From: JAADEM01 sp965371855
GTDB taxonomy: Bacteria; Bacteroidota; Bacteroidia; Bacteroidales; Marinilabiliaceae
Assembly: GCA_965371855.1 (NCBI GenBank)
Contig: CBDUZZ010000003.1
Coordinates: 1-64,000, forward strand
Direction: 5' to 3'
Length of the DNA: 64,000 nucleotides
Below, piece after piece: positions 44,464-52,648 of this stretch. A program made the position numbers and the translations under genes. The notes under the pieces are model-generated. The model saw nothing but the letters and a program-made list of their open reading frames with translations, did no database searches and had not been told where the DNA came from. The first letter of the stretch is position 1. Each line of letters begins with the position of its first letter.

Positions 44464-44536
44464 CTTAAGTGTTGGGAAGGGTTTTATTACGCTTTGATGA
44501 ACTGATTTTTATAATAAATTTAAACGAAGGAAGACT

Positions 44537-44992
44537 GTGAATACGTTAAGTTACAAGACAATCTCGGCTAACAAAGCTACTGTAACCAAGGAGTGGGTGG
44601 TGGTTGATGCTGCCGATCAGATAGTTGGTCGTTTAGCTTCCAAAGTGGCATTTATGCTACGTGGAAAACATAAACCCAACTTCACACCTCATGTTGATTG
44701 CGGTGATAATGTGGTTATTGTTAATGCTGATAAAGTACGTCTAACCGGAAATAAATGGGATGATCGTGTGTTCTACTATCATAGTGGATATCCCGGTGGT
44801 CGTCATGATCTTACGCCGACACAATTATTTGCCAAAAGTCCTGAGAGACTTTTAGAGAGAGCTGTTAAAGGAATGTTGCCTAAAAACCGTTTAGGCCGCA
44901 AACTATTTCAAAATATGTTTGTGTATGCCGGTGCGGAGCATGAACAAGAAGCTCAGAAGCCAAAAAAAATAGATTTAAATACAATTAAATAA
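44537..44992 (+). CDS. rplM: 50S ribosomal protein L13
   Basis: 151 residues starting at GTG 44537, supported by a GAAGGAAG ribosome-binding site. ISANKATVTKEWVVVDAADQIVGRLASKVAFMLRGKHKPNFTPHVDCGD is the Bacteroidetes L13 opening; PKNRLGRKLFQNMFVYAG near the end. Five nucleotides before rpsI. GTG start is worth noting because no ATG precedes the conserved start. Confidence 0.95.
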   Translation: MNTLSYKTISANKATVTKEWVVVDAADQIVGRLASKVAFMLRGKHKPNFTPHVDCGDNVVIVNADKVRLTGNKWDDRVFYYHSGYPGGRHDLTPTQLFAKSPERLLERAVKGMLPKNRLGRKLFQNMFVYAGAEHEQEAQKPKKIDLNTIK

Positions 44993-44997
44993 TTATT

Positions 44998-45384
44998 ATG
45001 GAAGTAATTAATACCTTAGGTAGACGAAAAGAGGCTGTTGCACGCGTTTACCTTAAAGATGGTAAAGGTCAGATTACTATTAACAAACGTGATATTAAGG
45101 ATTATTTCCCTGCTGCTACTTTGCAGTATGTGGTAAAACAACCTTTAACCACTTTGGGGGTAGCTGATAATTATGATATTAAAGTGAACCTGAATGGGGG
45201 TGGTTTTAAAGGTCAGGCTGAAGCACTAAGACTTGCCATTGCCAGAGCATTGGTGATAATTGATGAAGAGAATAAGCCTGCATTGAAAGCCGAAGGGTTC
45301 ATGACTCGTGATTCACGTGTTGTTGAGCGTAAAAAGCCCGGACAGCCTAAAGCTCGCAAGAAATTCCAGTTTTCGAAACGTTAA
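44998..45384 (+). CDS. rpsI: 30S ribosomal protein S9
   Basis: 128 residues. NTLGRRKEAVARVYLKDGKGQITINKR, GGGFKGQAEALRLAIARAL, and the C-terminal RDSRVVERKKPGQPKARKKFQFSKR whose basic tail reaches the tRNA in the P site. Second gene of the ribosomal cluster. Confidence 0.96.
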   Translation: MEVINTLGRRKEAVARVYLKDGKGQITINKRDIKDYFPAATLQYVVKQPLTTLGVADNYDIKVNLNGGGFKGQAEALRLAIARALVIIDEENKPALKAEGFMTRDSRVVERKKPGQPKARKKFQFSKR

Positions 45385-45492
45385 TAATTGCCTGGTGCGT
45401 TTAGTATCTAAACTATTAAGATTTTTTCCTTTTTGGGAAAACTACTTAATGGTTGCCTAAACACAGAATGTAAACGACTTAAAAAAAGAAAA

Positions 45493-46353
45493 ATGTCACA
45501 AGTAAAATTTGAAGAATTATTGGATGCCGGAGTACACTTCGGGCATCTTAAAAGAAAATGGAATCCCGCTATGGCTCCCTATATTTTTATGGAGCGTAAT
45601 GGAATCCATATTTTTGACCTGCATAAAACTGCTGCAAAAATTGATGAAGCAGCTAATGCACTAAAACAGATTGCAAAATCGGGACGGAAAATACTGTTTG
45701 TTGCAACTAAAAAACAAGCAAAAGATATTATTTCCGATAAAGTTGGAGCAGTAAAAATGCCATATGTTGTTGAACGTTGGCCGGGAGGTATGTTAACAAA
45801 TTTTCCAACTATTCGTAAGGCCGTTAAAAAGATGTCTTTAATAGACAAATTGATGGTTGATATTTCATGGAAAAGCCTGTCGAAAAGAGAAAGACTTCAG
45901 ATTACACGTCAGCGTGCCAAACTGGAAAAAACTCTTGGTAGTATACAGGACCTTACACGGTTGCCTGCTGCTATGTTTATTGTTGATGTAATGAAAGAAC
46001 AAATTGCAGTAAAAGAGGCAATCCGTTTGAACATTCCAATTTTCGGAATTGTTGATACCAATTCAGATCCTTCTAACATTGATTTTGTTATTCCTGCAAA
46101 CGATGATGCAACAAAATCAATCGAACTTATCGTTAATGCAATGACTAATGCTATTGAAGAGGGAATGCAGGAACGTAAGGCTGAACAGAAAGATGATGCC
46201 GGAACAAAAGAGAAAAAAGTTGTCAGAGCAAAAAGTGAGGAGCCCAGACGTAAGCGTGCAAGAAAAGAAGCTCCTAAGGCTGAAAAAGTTGTTTTAGAAA
46301 AAGCCGATAAGGTAGAAGAAACAACTAACACAAAAGCTGACGAGAAAGAGTAA
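45493..46353 (+). CDS. rpsB: 30S ribosomal protein S2
   Basis: 286 residues from ATG 45493 (MSQVKFEELLDAGVHFGHLKRKWNP). An upstream in-frame start at 45433 would add 20 residues unlike S2 and is rejected. Core blocks: IHIFDLHKTAAKI, VERWPGGMLTNFPTIRK, LPAAMFIVDVMKEQIAVKEAIRLNIPIFGIVDTNSDP. After residue ~225 there is a Lys/Glu/Ala-rich extension of ~60 residues (EEPRRKRARKEAPKAEK), low complexity. Upstream of tsf, the usual order. Confidence 0.95.
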   Translation: MSQVKFEELLDAGVHFGHLKRKWNPAMAPYIFMERNGIHIFDLHKTAAKIDEAANALKQIAKSGRKILFVATKKQAKDIISDKVGAVKMPYVVERWPGGMLTNFPTIRKAVKKMSLIDKLMVDISWKSLSKRERLQITRQRAKLEKTLGSIQDLTRLPAAMFIVDVMKEQIAVKEAIRLNIPIFGIVDTNSDPSNIDFVIPANDDATKSIELIVNAMTNAIEEGMQERKAEQKDDAGTKEKKVVRAKSEEPRRKRARKEAPKAEKVVLEKADKVEETTNTKADEKE

Positions 46354-46380
46354 TTTTTTGAATAACTAAAAATAGATATA

Positions 46381-47208
46381 ATGGCTATTACTGCTGCTGA
46401 TGTAAGCAAATTAAGAAAAATGACAGGTGCAGGTATGATGGACTGTAAAAAAGCACTTACCGAGGCCGATGGCAATTTTGATAAAGCTATTGAAATTATA
46501 CGTAAGAAAGGACAGGCTGTTGCTAATAAACGTGCTGACCGTGATGCCACTGAAGGTGTTGTTTTGGCAAAAGTGTCAGAGGATGGCAAAAACGGAGTTG
46601 TGGTTGTGCTTAATTGTGAAACAGATTTCGTTGCCAAAAACGAAAGCTTTGTTGACATTACAAAATCAATCCTTGATGTTGCTGTCGAAAACCTTCCTGC
46701 TGATCTGGATACTCTTAAAGCTCTTGAGTTAAATGGTTCTTCCATTAAAGATCTTGTGATTGAACAGGTTGGTGTTATAGGTGAGAAACTTGAACTTTCT
46801 TTCTACGGAAAAATTAGTGCAGAAACTGTTGTTGCATATATTCACCAGGGAAACAAACTTGCCACTTTGGTTGGTTTTAATAAAGGTGGATTTGACGTTC
46901 AGGCAGGTAGAGATGTTGCAATGCAGGTTGCAGCAATGAATCCTGTTGCAGTATCACGTGACGCTGTTGCTGCTACTGTTGTTGAGAAAGAGTTAGAGAT
47001 TGGTCGTGAAATGGCTCGTAACGAAGGTAAACCTGAGGCAATGTTAGATAAAATTGCACAGGGTCGTTTGAATAAATTTTTTAAGGAGAGTGTTTTGTTG
47101 GAACAAGCATTCGTTAAAGATAATAAGATGACGATTGCAACGCATCTAAAGGGTGTGGATAAAGATCTTACAGTAACTGAGTTTATTCGCTTTTCATTGA
47201 ATAACTAA
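46381..47208 (+). CDS. tsf: Translation elongation factor Ts
   Basis: 275 residues. UBA-like N-terminus AADVSKLRKMTGAGMMDCKKALTEADGNFDKAIEIIRKKG, the TDFVAKN exchange motif (ETDFVAKNESF), then two dimerisation subdomains (VVAYIHQGNKLATLVGFNKG). Nucleotide-exchange factor for EF-Tu. Last gene of the cluster, followed by a terminator. Confidence 0.95.
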   Translation: MAITAADVSKLRKMTGAGMMDCKKALTEADGNFDKAIEIIRKKGQAVANKRADRDATEGVVLAKVSEDGKNGVVVVLNCETDFVAKNESFVDITKSILDVAVENLPADLDTLKALELNGSSIKDLVIEQVGVIGEKLELSFYGKISAETVVAYIHQGNKLATLVGFNKGGFDVQAGRDVAMQVAAMNPVAVSRDAVAATVVEKELEIGREMARNEGKPEAMLDKIAQGRLNKFFKESVLLEQAFVKDNKMTIATHLKGVDKDLTVTEFIRFSLNN

Positions 47209-47230
47209 TTGTTATTTTTATAGAATAAAT

Positions 47231-47260
47231 AAAAAAGGGGGCTATTTGTCCCCTTTTTTT
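47231..47260 (+). terminator. Rho-independent terminator after tsf
   Basis: AAAAAAGGGG pairs with CCCCTTTTTT across a 9-nt loop and continues as a T-run; 22 nt past the tsf stop. Confidence 0.8.
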
Positions 47261-47272
47261 ATTTATTAAAAC

Positions 47273-47280
47273 TAAATTTG
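47273..47280 (+). promoter_or_regulatory. -7 element TAAATTTG before pyrH
   Basis: Matches TAnnTTTG, located after the tsf terminator and 110 nt upstream of pyrH. No clear -33 element. Confidence 0.4.
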
Positions 47281-47390
47281 GTCACAGAAGTTTATATTAT
47301 TCATTGGGGATGACTTGGTTGTGTGAATTTTCAAAACCTCCCTGCCTGACCAGCGGGAAGGAATTATTCAAATCGTCAAATAAATTTAAC

Positions 47391-48098
47391 ATGAAGTATA
47401 AAAGAGTTTTATTAAAGCTTAGCGGCGAATCCCTGATGGGCAAGCAGGGATATGGAATTGACCCTGTAAGACTGGGAGATTATGCTTCCCAGATAAAAGA
47501 GATTACAAATTTGGGAGTGCAGACAGGTATAGTTATTGGCGGAGGGAATATCTTTCGCGGGTTAAGTGGTGCTTCAAAAGGATTTGATCGCTATAAAGGC
47601 GACCAGATGGGAATGCTTGCAACTGTAATCAACAGTCTTGCATTAAGTTCTGCGTTGGAGAGAATCGGAGTTAAAGCTTGCGTTCTGACAGCTATCCGAA
47701 TGGAGCCGGTAGGTGAATTTTACTCTAAGCCTAAAGCTATTGATGCTCTTGAAAATGGTGAGGTAGTTATCCTTTCTGGCGGTACCGGAAATCCATATTT
47801 TACCACTGATACAGGCTCCTCGTTACGTGCGATCGAGATTGAGGCTGATGTGATGTTGAAGGGAACACGGGTGAATGGCGTTTATACTGCTGATCCCGAA
47901 AAAGACCCCGATGCGGTTAAGTTTAATGAAATTACTTTTGATGAGATATATGACCGTGGTTTGAAAGTTATGGATCTTACGGCAACAACGATGTGTAAAG
48001 AGAATAATATGCCGATGGTTGTTTTTGATATGGATACAGTAGGAAACCTTAAAAAAGTTGTGTCGGGAGAGAAAATAGGAACACTGGTTAAGGTATGA
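47391..48098 (+). CDS. pyrH: UMP kinase
   Basis: 235 residues from ATG 47391 (MKYKRVLLKLSGESLMG); an upstream in-frame start at 47304 adds 29 unrelated residues. Amino-acid-kinase fold: GVQTGIVIGGGNIFRG, D.MGMLATVINSLALS, GGTGNPYFTTDTGSSLRAIEIEADVMLKGT, KVMDLTATTMCKEN. Phosphorylates UMP to UDP. Located after rpsB-tsf as in many bacteria. Confidence 0.94.
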   Translation: MKYKRVLLKLSGESLMGKQGYGIDPVRLGDYASQIKEITNLGVQTGIVIGGGNIFRGLSGASKGFDRYKGDQMGMLATVINSLALSSALERIGVKACVLTAIRMEPVGEFYSKPKAIDALENGEVVILSGGTGNPYFTTDTGSSLRAIEIEADVMLKGTRVNGVYTADPEKDPDAVKFNEITFDEIYDRGLKVMDLTATTMCKENNMPMVVFDMDTVGNLKKVVSGEKIGTLVKV

Positions 48099-48208
48099 GA
48101 TTGATAATTAGAAAATTCATTTATATTGTGTGTTCATTTCTCATCCTTGCCAGAGAGGAGGAATGTACTTGATGAACTTTTAACTTTACGAACTTTACAA
48201 ACTAACGT

Positions 48209-49663
48209 ATGACTAAAAAGAAAAATATCTTCACGAAATTCCCCAAAGTTTTTTGGTTAGCCAATACAATGGAGCTCTTTGAACGATGGGCCTGGTACGG
48301 ACTGTTTGCTGTTCTTGCTTTGTATCTTACTAATTCGACGGATGAGGGAGCATTGGGATTTAACCATATTCAGAAAGGCTCAATTATGGGTACGGTAACC
48401 GCTATCCTCTATTTTTTACCTATAATTACCGGTGCCCTGGCCGACCGTATTGGCTATAAAAAAATACTTGTTATAGCATTTGTAATTCTCTCTTCAGGTT
48501 ATCTGGTTATGGGATCTGTAAGCACATATTTTTTGGTTTACATTGCATTTTTATGGGTGGCACTTGGTGCTGCACTTTTTAAACCTGTTATTTCTGCAAC
48601 CATCGCTAAATCGACGAATGAAGAAACATCTTCAATTGGTTTTGGTATTTTTTATATGATGGTTAATGTTGGTGGTTTTGTAGGGCCGGTTTTCTCATCT
48701 AAACTTCGTGATGCATATGGCTGGAAGATAGTTTTCATTATGGCAGCTTCAGCTATTTTGGTAAACCTTGTTTTGGTTCTCCTTTTCTATAAAGAACCTT
48801 ATCGTGAGAAGTCGGAAGATTCATTGGGAGAAACAATAACAAAATCGTTAAGAAATATATGGACAGCAGTTAATGATATGAGACTGCTGATTTTTCTAAT
48901 CATTATGGTTGGTTTCTGGACAATGTTTAATCAACTGTTTTATACGCTGCCTAACTTTATCGACCAATGGGTAAATACTAGTATTATATACAACTGGCTT
49001 GAAGATATCTCTCCCGCCCTTGCTTCTGCAATAGGAACGAGTAAAGGTACAATTGCTCCCGAAATGATGATAAATCTTGATGCAGGTGCGATAATTTTAT
49101 TTCAGGTGTTGATATCTATTTTGGTAATGAAACTTAAACCGCTAAATACAATTATGTCCGGTATTATTGTGAATGCCATTGGTATTGGCATTGCTTTCAG
49201 TACCGGTAATGGATTTTACGTGATTGTTGGAATATTTATTTTTGCTATTGGTGAGATGTCAAGTTCCCCTAAATTTACAGAATATGTTGGGCGTATTGCT
49301 CCCCGGAATAAGGAGGCATTGTATATGGGGACATCTTTCTTGCCAGTTGCTGCAGGTAATTTTATTACCGGATTCCTGTCAGGTAACCTTTATGAAGCAT
49401 GGTCGGATAAAGTATCTTTGTTAAAGACTGAAGTTGTCAAGCGAGGTCTTGAGATACCTGAAATAGGTGTTGATAATTTTACACAAAATGATTATATCAA
49501 GCGTGCCTGTGAACTTATGGGTATGGACGATCAACAACTTACGGAATACCTCTGGAATACTTATAATCCTTCAAAAATATGGATAGTGTTTAGTGCTATT
49601 GGTATTGCTACTGTAATTGCGTTGTTCTTGTATGATAGATATATGTTAAAATCTAAATCATAA
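48209..49663 (+). CDS. POT/PTR2-type oligopeptide transporter (MFS), second copy
   Basis: 484 residues. Signature FWLANTMELFERWAWYGLFAVLALYL (POT E..ER..YYG motif) and ITGALADRIGYKKIL; later FWTMFNQLFYTLPNFIDQWV and IGEMSSSPKFTEYVGRIAP fit POT helices 7 and 10. About 12 spans. Homologous along its length to the transporter at 14568-15959. Proton-coupled peptide uptake is expected. Confidence 0.83.
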   Translation: MTKKKNIFTKFPKVFWLANTMELFERWAWYGLFAVLALYLTNSTDEGALGFNHIQKGSIMGTVTAILYFLPIITGALADRIGYKKILVIAFVILSSGYLVMGSVSTYFLVYIAFLWVALGAALFKPVISATIAKSTNEETSSIGFGIFYMMVNVGGFVGPVFSSKLRDAYGWKIVFIMAASAILVNLVLVLLFYKEPYREKSEDSLGETITKSLRNIWTAVNDMRLLIFLIIMVGFWTMFNQLFYTLPNFIDQWVNTSIIYNWLEDISPALASAIGTSKGTIAPEMMINLDAGAIILFQVLISILVMKLKPLNTIMSGIIVNAIGIGIAFSTGNGFYVIVGIFIFAIGEMSSSPKFTEYVGRIAPRNKEALYMGTSFLPVAAGNFITGFLSGNLYEAWSDKVSLLKTEVVKRGLEIPEIGVDNFTQNDYIKRACELMGMDDQQLTEYLWNTYNPSKIWIVFSAIGIATVIALFLYDRYMLKSKS

Positions 49664-49702
49664 AGACAGTACCTGATTATAAGAAGTTAAAATATAATTT
49701 AG

Positions 49703-50608
49703 ATGAAAGCAGGAATCCTGCAATATTTGAGTCCGGGACTTAAAATGTTCCTATTGTTTATTATGATGCTGGTTTCAGTGATGTTAGTGTCATTGTTTGT
49801 AGGCATGCTGGGATTTTATCTTTACGGTGAAATTGACTTTGATCCTCAACTTCTAATGTCTGATATCCGTATTGTTAAACTTCTACAGCTTTTTCAGTCT
49901 GTTTTTGTGTTTGTTATTCCCTCCGTTATTGCTGCGTTTCTGTTTTTCCCGTCTCACTTAAGTAGTTTGTATGGAGGCAACCGTGTTAATCTCTATATAA
50001 TACTTGCATCCGGATTAGCAATTTTCATCAGTCAGTATTTTATCGGTTGGACAGGATATGTGAACAGTCAGCTTGTTTTGCCGGAGAGCTGGGAGATGAT
50101 AAGTAAGTGGATAGAGCAGACAGAGAAAGAGGCATTAGAGATAACGATGCAGCTTACCGGATCAAATTCCGGGACAGGTTTTCTTGTAAATATTATTATC
50201 CTGGCAGTTGTGCCTGCCATTGGCGAGGAGTGGCTGTTTAGAGGACATATACAGCGATATTTTGGAGAATGGATGGGAGGTGTTCACCTACCTGTTTTTG
50301 CCACATCTGTACTGTTTGCCGCGATGCATTTGCAGTTTATGACTTTTCTGCCACGTTTCTTTCTTAGTGTTATATTAGGATATATGTTTTTTTACGGAGG
50401 TAATCTATGGTACTCTATTATAGGTCATTTTATAAATAACTTTTTGGCATTATTGATGATGAGGAATGTTGAAGAAGTTACAACGGTAACAAATTCATTG
50501 GAATCACAACCTGATATCCCTTTCTCTCTGGGTGTTTTATTTAGCTTTTTGGGTGTAATTGCCCTGTTGTTTTTTATTAGAAGAGTAAGATATGTTGCGA
50601 ATGAGTGA
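49703..50608 (+). CDS. CPBP-family intramembrane metalloprotease (Abi/CAAX-type)
   Basis: 301 residues, about eight spans. CPBP motifs: EEWLFRGHIQRYF (EExxxR) near residue 175, FAAMHLQFMTFLPRF (FxxxH) near 213, and IIGHFINNFLALL (HxxxN) near 240. Zinc glutamyl protease-like fold; in bacteria roles range from prenyl-protein processing to bacteriocin self-immunity. The substrate here is unknown. Last gene of the plus-strand run. Confidence 0.88.
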   Translation: MKAGILQYLSPGLKMFLLFIMMLVSVMLVSLFVGMLGFYLYGEIDFDPQLLMSDIRIVKLLQLFQSVFVFVIPSVIAAFLFFPSHLSSLYGGNRVNLYIILASGLAIFISQYFIGWTGYVNSQLVLPESWEMISKWIEQTEKEALEITMQLTGSNSGTGFLVNIIILAVVPAIGEEWLFRGHIQRYFGEWMGGVHLPVFATSVLFAAMHLQFMTFLPRFFLSVILGYMFFYGGNLWYSIIGHFINNFLALLMMRNVEEVTTVTNSLESQPDIPFSLGVLFSFLGVIALLFFIRRVRYVANE

Positions 50609-50667
50609 AGTTGTTATGATGGTGATTGAACGATATTTGTATTTCCCCCCTGGATAGTTATGGAGTA

Positions 50668-51390
50668 TCAGGAAGGGGTTTTTGCTGTGTTTAAATATGG
50701 TTCTTTTTCTTGTTTCCTCAACATATATACAATGCCGTACCCTGTGCATTTGTCTCTTTTTGTTTCACCCGGTAAATTATCATACCTGGCCTCCACTTCA
50801 TTCCAAAGATAAAGAATCAGATTGTCAGCCTTTTCCCTTAATCCGGCTACTTTATCATGCATCTTTTGGGTTGTAACTTGTAGGTTTTTATGATTGTTAT
50901 AATAATCAATAAATTCCTCATACTTTATTTTAACCATAGCAATTGAGGGGTTATATATTCTGTTTCCACCCATTGTTGTGCGTTCTTCTTCGCCTTTAAT
51001 AACTTTTTCACCCCAATAGATTAATTGTTGTTCTGTACCCAATTCAGGAACTGATCGTTCATCTTTGTTAAGGGTATATAATGTTCGTACTTTAGGTTTT
51101 ATTTCACCTCTGATAATGCCAAAATTTAATACCTGAAGGAAATGAGACACATAAAGTCTTGTAACCTTAAATTGCTCGTTTAATAACTTACCGTATTTTA
51201 CCTGTCTCTCTTTACTGAAATTGTACTGCTCAATGGCTTGCTCATACAGAGGTAAAAAAGCTTTTATCTGTAAGTAAACTCTTTGTGAAAAAGCCAATTC
51301 AAAAGGATTTGTTGCAGAACCTTTGCGATATGCGGCTTTTAGAGCTCTGAGCCTGGCCTGATCAGTGTTTGGAAGACGTCTGTATGGCAT
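50668..51390 (-). CDS. Conserved hypothetical protein (helical)
   Basis: 240 residues, no signal peptide. MPYRRLPNTDQARLRALKAAYRKG at the start, predominantly alpha-helical and charged. NLILYLWNEVEARYDNLPGETKRDKCTGYGIVYMLRKQEKE near the end suggests a small compact domain. I do not recognise a family; the PYRRLPNTDQAR start is something I associate with uncharacterised Bacteroidetes proteins. No clear operon partners. Confidence 0.6.
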   Translation of the reverse strand: MPYRRLPNTDQARLRALKAAYRKGSATNPFELAFSQRVYLQIKAFLPLYEQAIEQYNFSKERQVKYGKLLNEQFKVTRLYVSHFLQVLNFGIIRGEIKPKVRTLYTLNKDERSVPELGTEQQLIYWGEKVIKGEEERTTMGGNRIYNPSIAMVKIKYEEFIDYYNNHKNLQVTTQKMHDKVAGLREKADNLILYLWNEVEARYDNLPGETKRDKCTGYGIVYMLRKQEKEPYLNTAKTPS

Positions 51391-51515
51391 GCTTTATAGT
51401 TGAAAAGTGGACTGTTCGCACCTAATGTAGTAAAAAATGTAACTAATTGCAAATCACAACATAACAAATTATGTAAAAATGCAACTGTTTTTTCTCTAAT
51501 GAGTTATGTGTTTTT

Positions 51516-51525
51516 GGGGGGGGGG
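51516..51525. repeat. Homopolymer run G10
   Basis: Ten consecutive Gs in a non-coding region, just before the paired-hairpin element. Could vary in length but is not in a gene. Confidence 0.8.
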
Positions 51526-51541
51526 TAAAAACACAGTAAAG

Positions 51542-51640
51542 CCTCACCCCCTAACCCCCTCTCTTCCAGATAGGAAAGGGGGAACAAGACGGAAGCCACT
51601 CCCCTTCTCCTCAAGGAGAAGGGGTCGGGGGATGAGGTGA
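51542..51640. repeat. MITE-like paired-hairpin element (copy B)
   Basis: Outer ends CCTCACCCCC / GGGGGATGAGG. Inside, CCCCCTCTCTTCC with TAGGAAAGGGGG, then CCCCTTCTCC/GGAGAAGGGG (51601-51624). Same design and length (~99 bp) as copy A at 310-408. Together with the G-run and the REP-like hairpins behind it this fills the 460-nt gap between 51391 and 51852. Confidence 0.7.
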
Positions 51641-51647
51641 ATCTCAC

Positions 51648-51842
51648 CGTTGGCGTTGCTCAAAGCGACACCGTCGGTACAGAAAAAACAAAAAAAAAGT
51701 CCGACTCACTTCTGAATCGGACTTTTCTATAATTGAATAGCAATTGTATTTTCTCCCGATATTTATTCCTGATTAAATCGGGAATAACGGGATTATCAGT
51801 ATATGTTTCACCATCGGCATCGCTCTAAGAGTAGCACCAACG
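51648..51842. repeat. Pair of related REP-like hairpins
   Basis: ACCGTTGGCGTTGCT pairs with AGCGACACCGTCGGT (51648-51680, two mismatches). A relative, ACCATCGGCATCGCTC...GAGTAGCACCAACGGT, occurs at 51809-51842. Both have an ACCR-T-GGC...GCACC-ACGGT layout. The frdB-side terminator lies between them. Confidence 0.6.
51695..51726 (-). terminator. Terminator of the fumarate reductase operon
   Basis: AAAAGTCCGA (51695-51704) pairs with TCGGACTTTT (51717-51726), loop 12 nt. On the minus strand the stem is followed by an eight-T run. It is 127 nt past the frdB stop. Confidence 0.75.
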
Positions 51843-51852
51843 GTTTTTGAGA

Positions 51853-52608
51853 TTAATCTTTAAATTTCGCCATAAGGTACTCTCTGTTAAGTCTGGCAAT
51901 GTTAGTTATCGAAACACCTTTGGGGCACTCTACTTCACAGGCGCCGGTATTGGTACAGTTCCCAAATCCCAGTTCGTCCATCTTTGCAACCATTCGTTTA
52001 GCACGGCGTGCTCTTTCTACTTTACCTTGTGGTAATAGAGCTAACTGGCTAACTTTAGCAGAAACAAACAGCATTGCAGAGCCGTTTTTACAAGCAGCAA
52101 CACAAGCACCACAACCAATGCATGACGCAGCATCCATTGCTTCTTCAGCATCTTCCTGAGGGATTGCTATTGCATTTGCATCCGGTACACCACCTGTGCC
52201 TACTGAAACATACCCTCCGGCAGCAATAATATCATCAAAAGCATTACGGTTAACGATAAGGTCTTTTATTACAGGGAACCCGGCCGAGCGCCATGGCTCA
52301 ATAGTTATTGTTTCACCATCTTTGAATTTACGCATATGCAGTTGGCATGTTGTAATATCTTCATCAGGCCCGTGGGGGTGACCGTTGATATACATCGAAC
52401 ACATTCCGCAAATTCCTTCACGGCAGTCGTGATCGAAAGCTACCGGCTCTTTTCCTTCGGTGATAAGTTGTTCATTAAGTACGTCTATCATTTCAAGGAA
52501 TGAGCTGTCTATCGAAATGTTTTTTACTTCGTAAGCTTCAAAACGTCCTTTTACTTTAGGGCCATCTTGACGCCATACTTTTAGTTTGAGATTTATATTT
52601 TTTTCCAT
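51853..52608 (-). CDS. frdB: Fumarate reductase/succinate dehydrogenase iron-sulfur subunit
   Basis: 251 residues. [2Fe-2S] ligands in HDCREGICGMCSMYINGHPHG and TTCQLHM; C-terminal cluster motifs ASCIGCGACVAACKNGSAMLF and CTNTGACEVECPKGVSI for [4Fe-4S]/[3Fe-4S]. Carries electrons between the flavoprotein and the quinone site. Last gene of the cytochrome-flavoprotein-FeS operon, diheme B-type complex II. Works as fumarate reductase or succinate dehydrogenase depending on growth conditions. Confidence 0.94.
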   Translation of the reverse strand: MEKNINLKLKVWRQDGPKVKGRFEAYEVKNISIDSSFLEMIDVLNEQLITEGKEPVAFDHDCREGICGMCSMYINGHPHGPDEDITTCQLHMRKFKDGETITIEPWRSAGFPVIKDLIVNRNAFDDIIAAGGYVSVGTGGVPDANAIAIPQEDAEEAMDAASCIGCGACVAACKNGSAMLFVSAKVSQLALLPQGKVERARRAKRMVAKMDELGFGNCTNTGACEVECPKGVSITNIARLNREYLMAKFKD

Positions 52609-52648
52609 GTTGACTCTTTTCTTTAATTTGTTGAACTAAAACTCATAT

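Noticed and set aside
45433..45492. Upstream start for rpsB
   Set aside because: The added 20 residues are unlike S2, and ATG 45493 begins the conserved MSQVKFEELL sequence.
45909..46745. 278-residue minus-strand frame across rpsB and tsf
   Set aside because: Long shadow ORF opposite two conserved genes; Ser/Phe-rich composition typical of antisense frames.
47304..47390. Upstream start for pyrH
   Set aside because: Adds 29 residues without similarity; MKYKRVLLKLSGES is the normal start.
49703..50608. CPBP protease as part of a bacteriocin locus
   Set aside because: No precursor peptide, transporter or LanBC-like gene is nearby.
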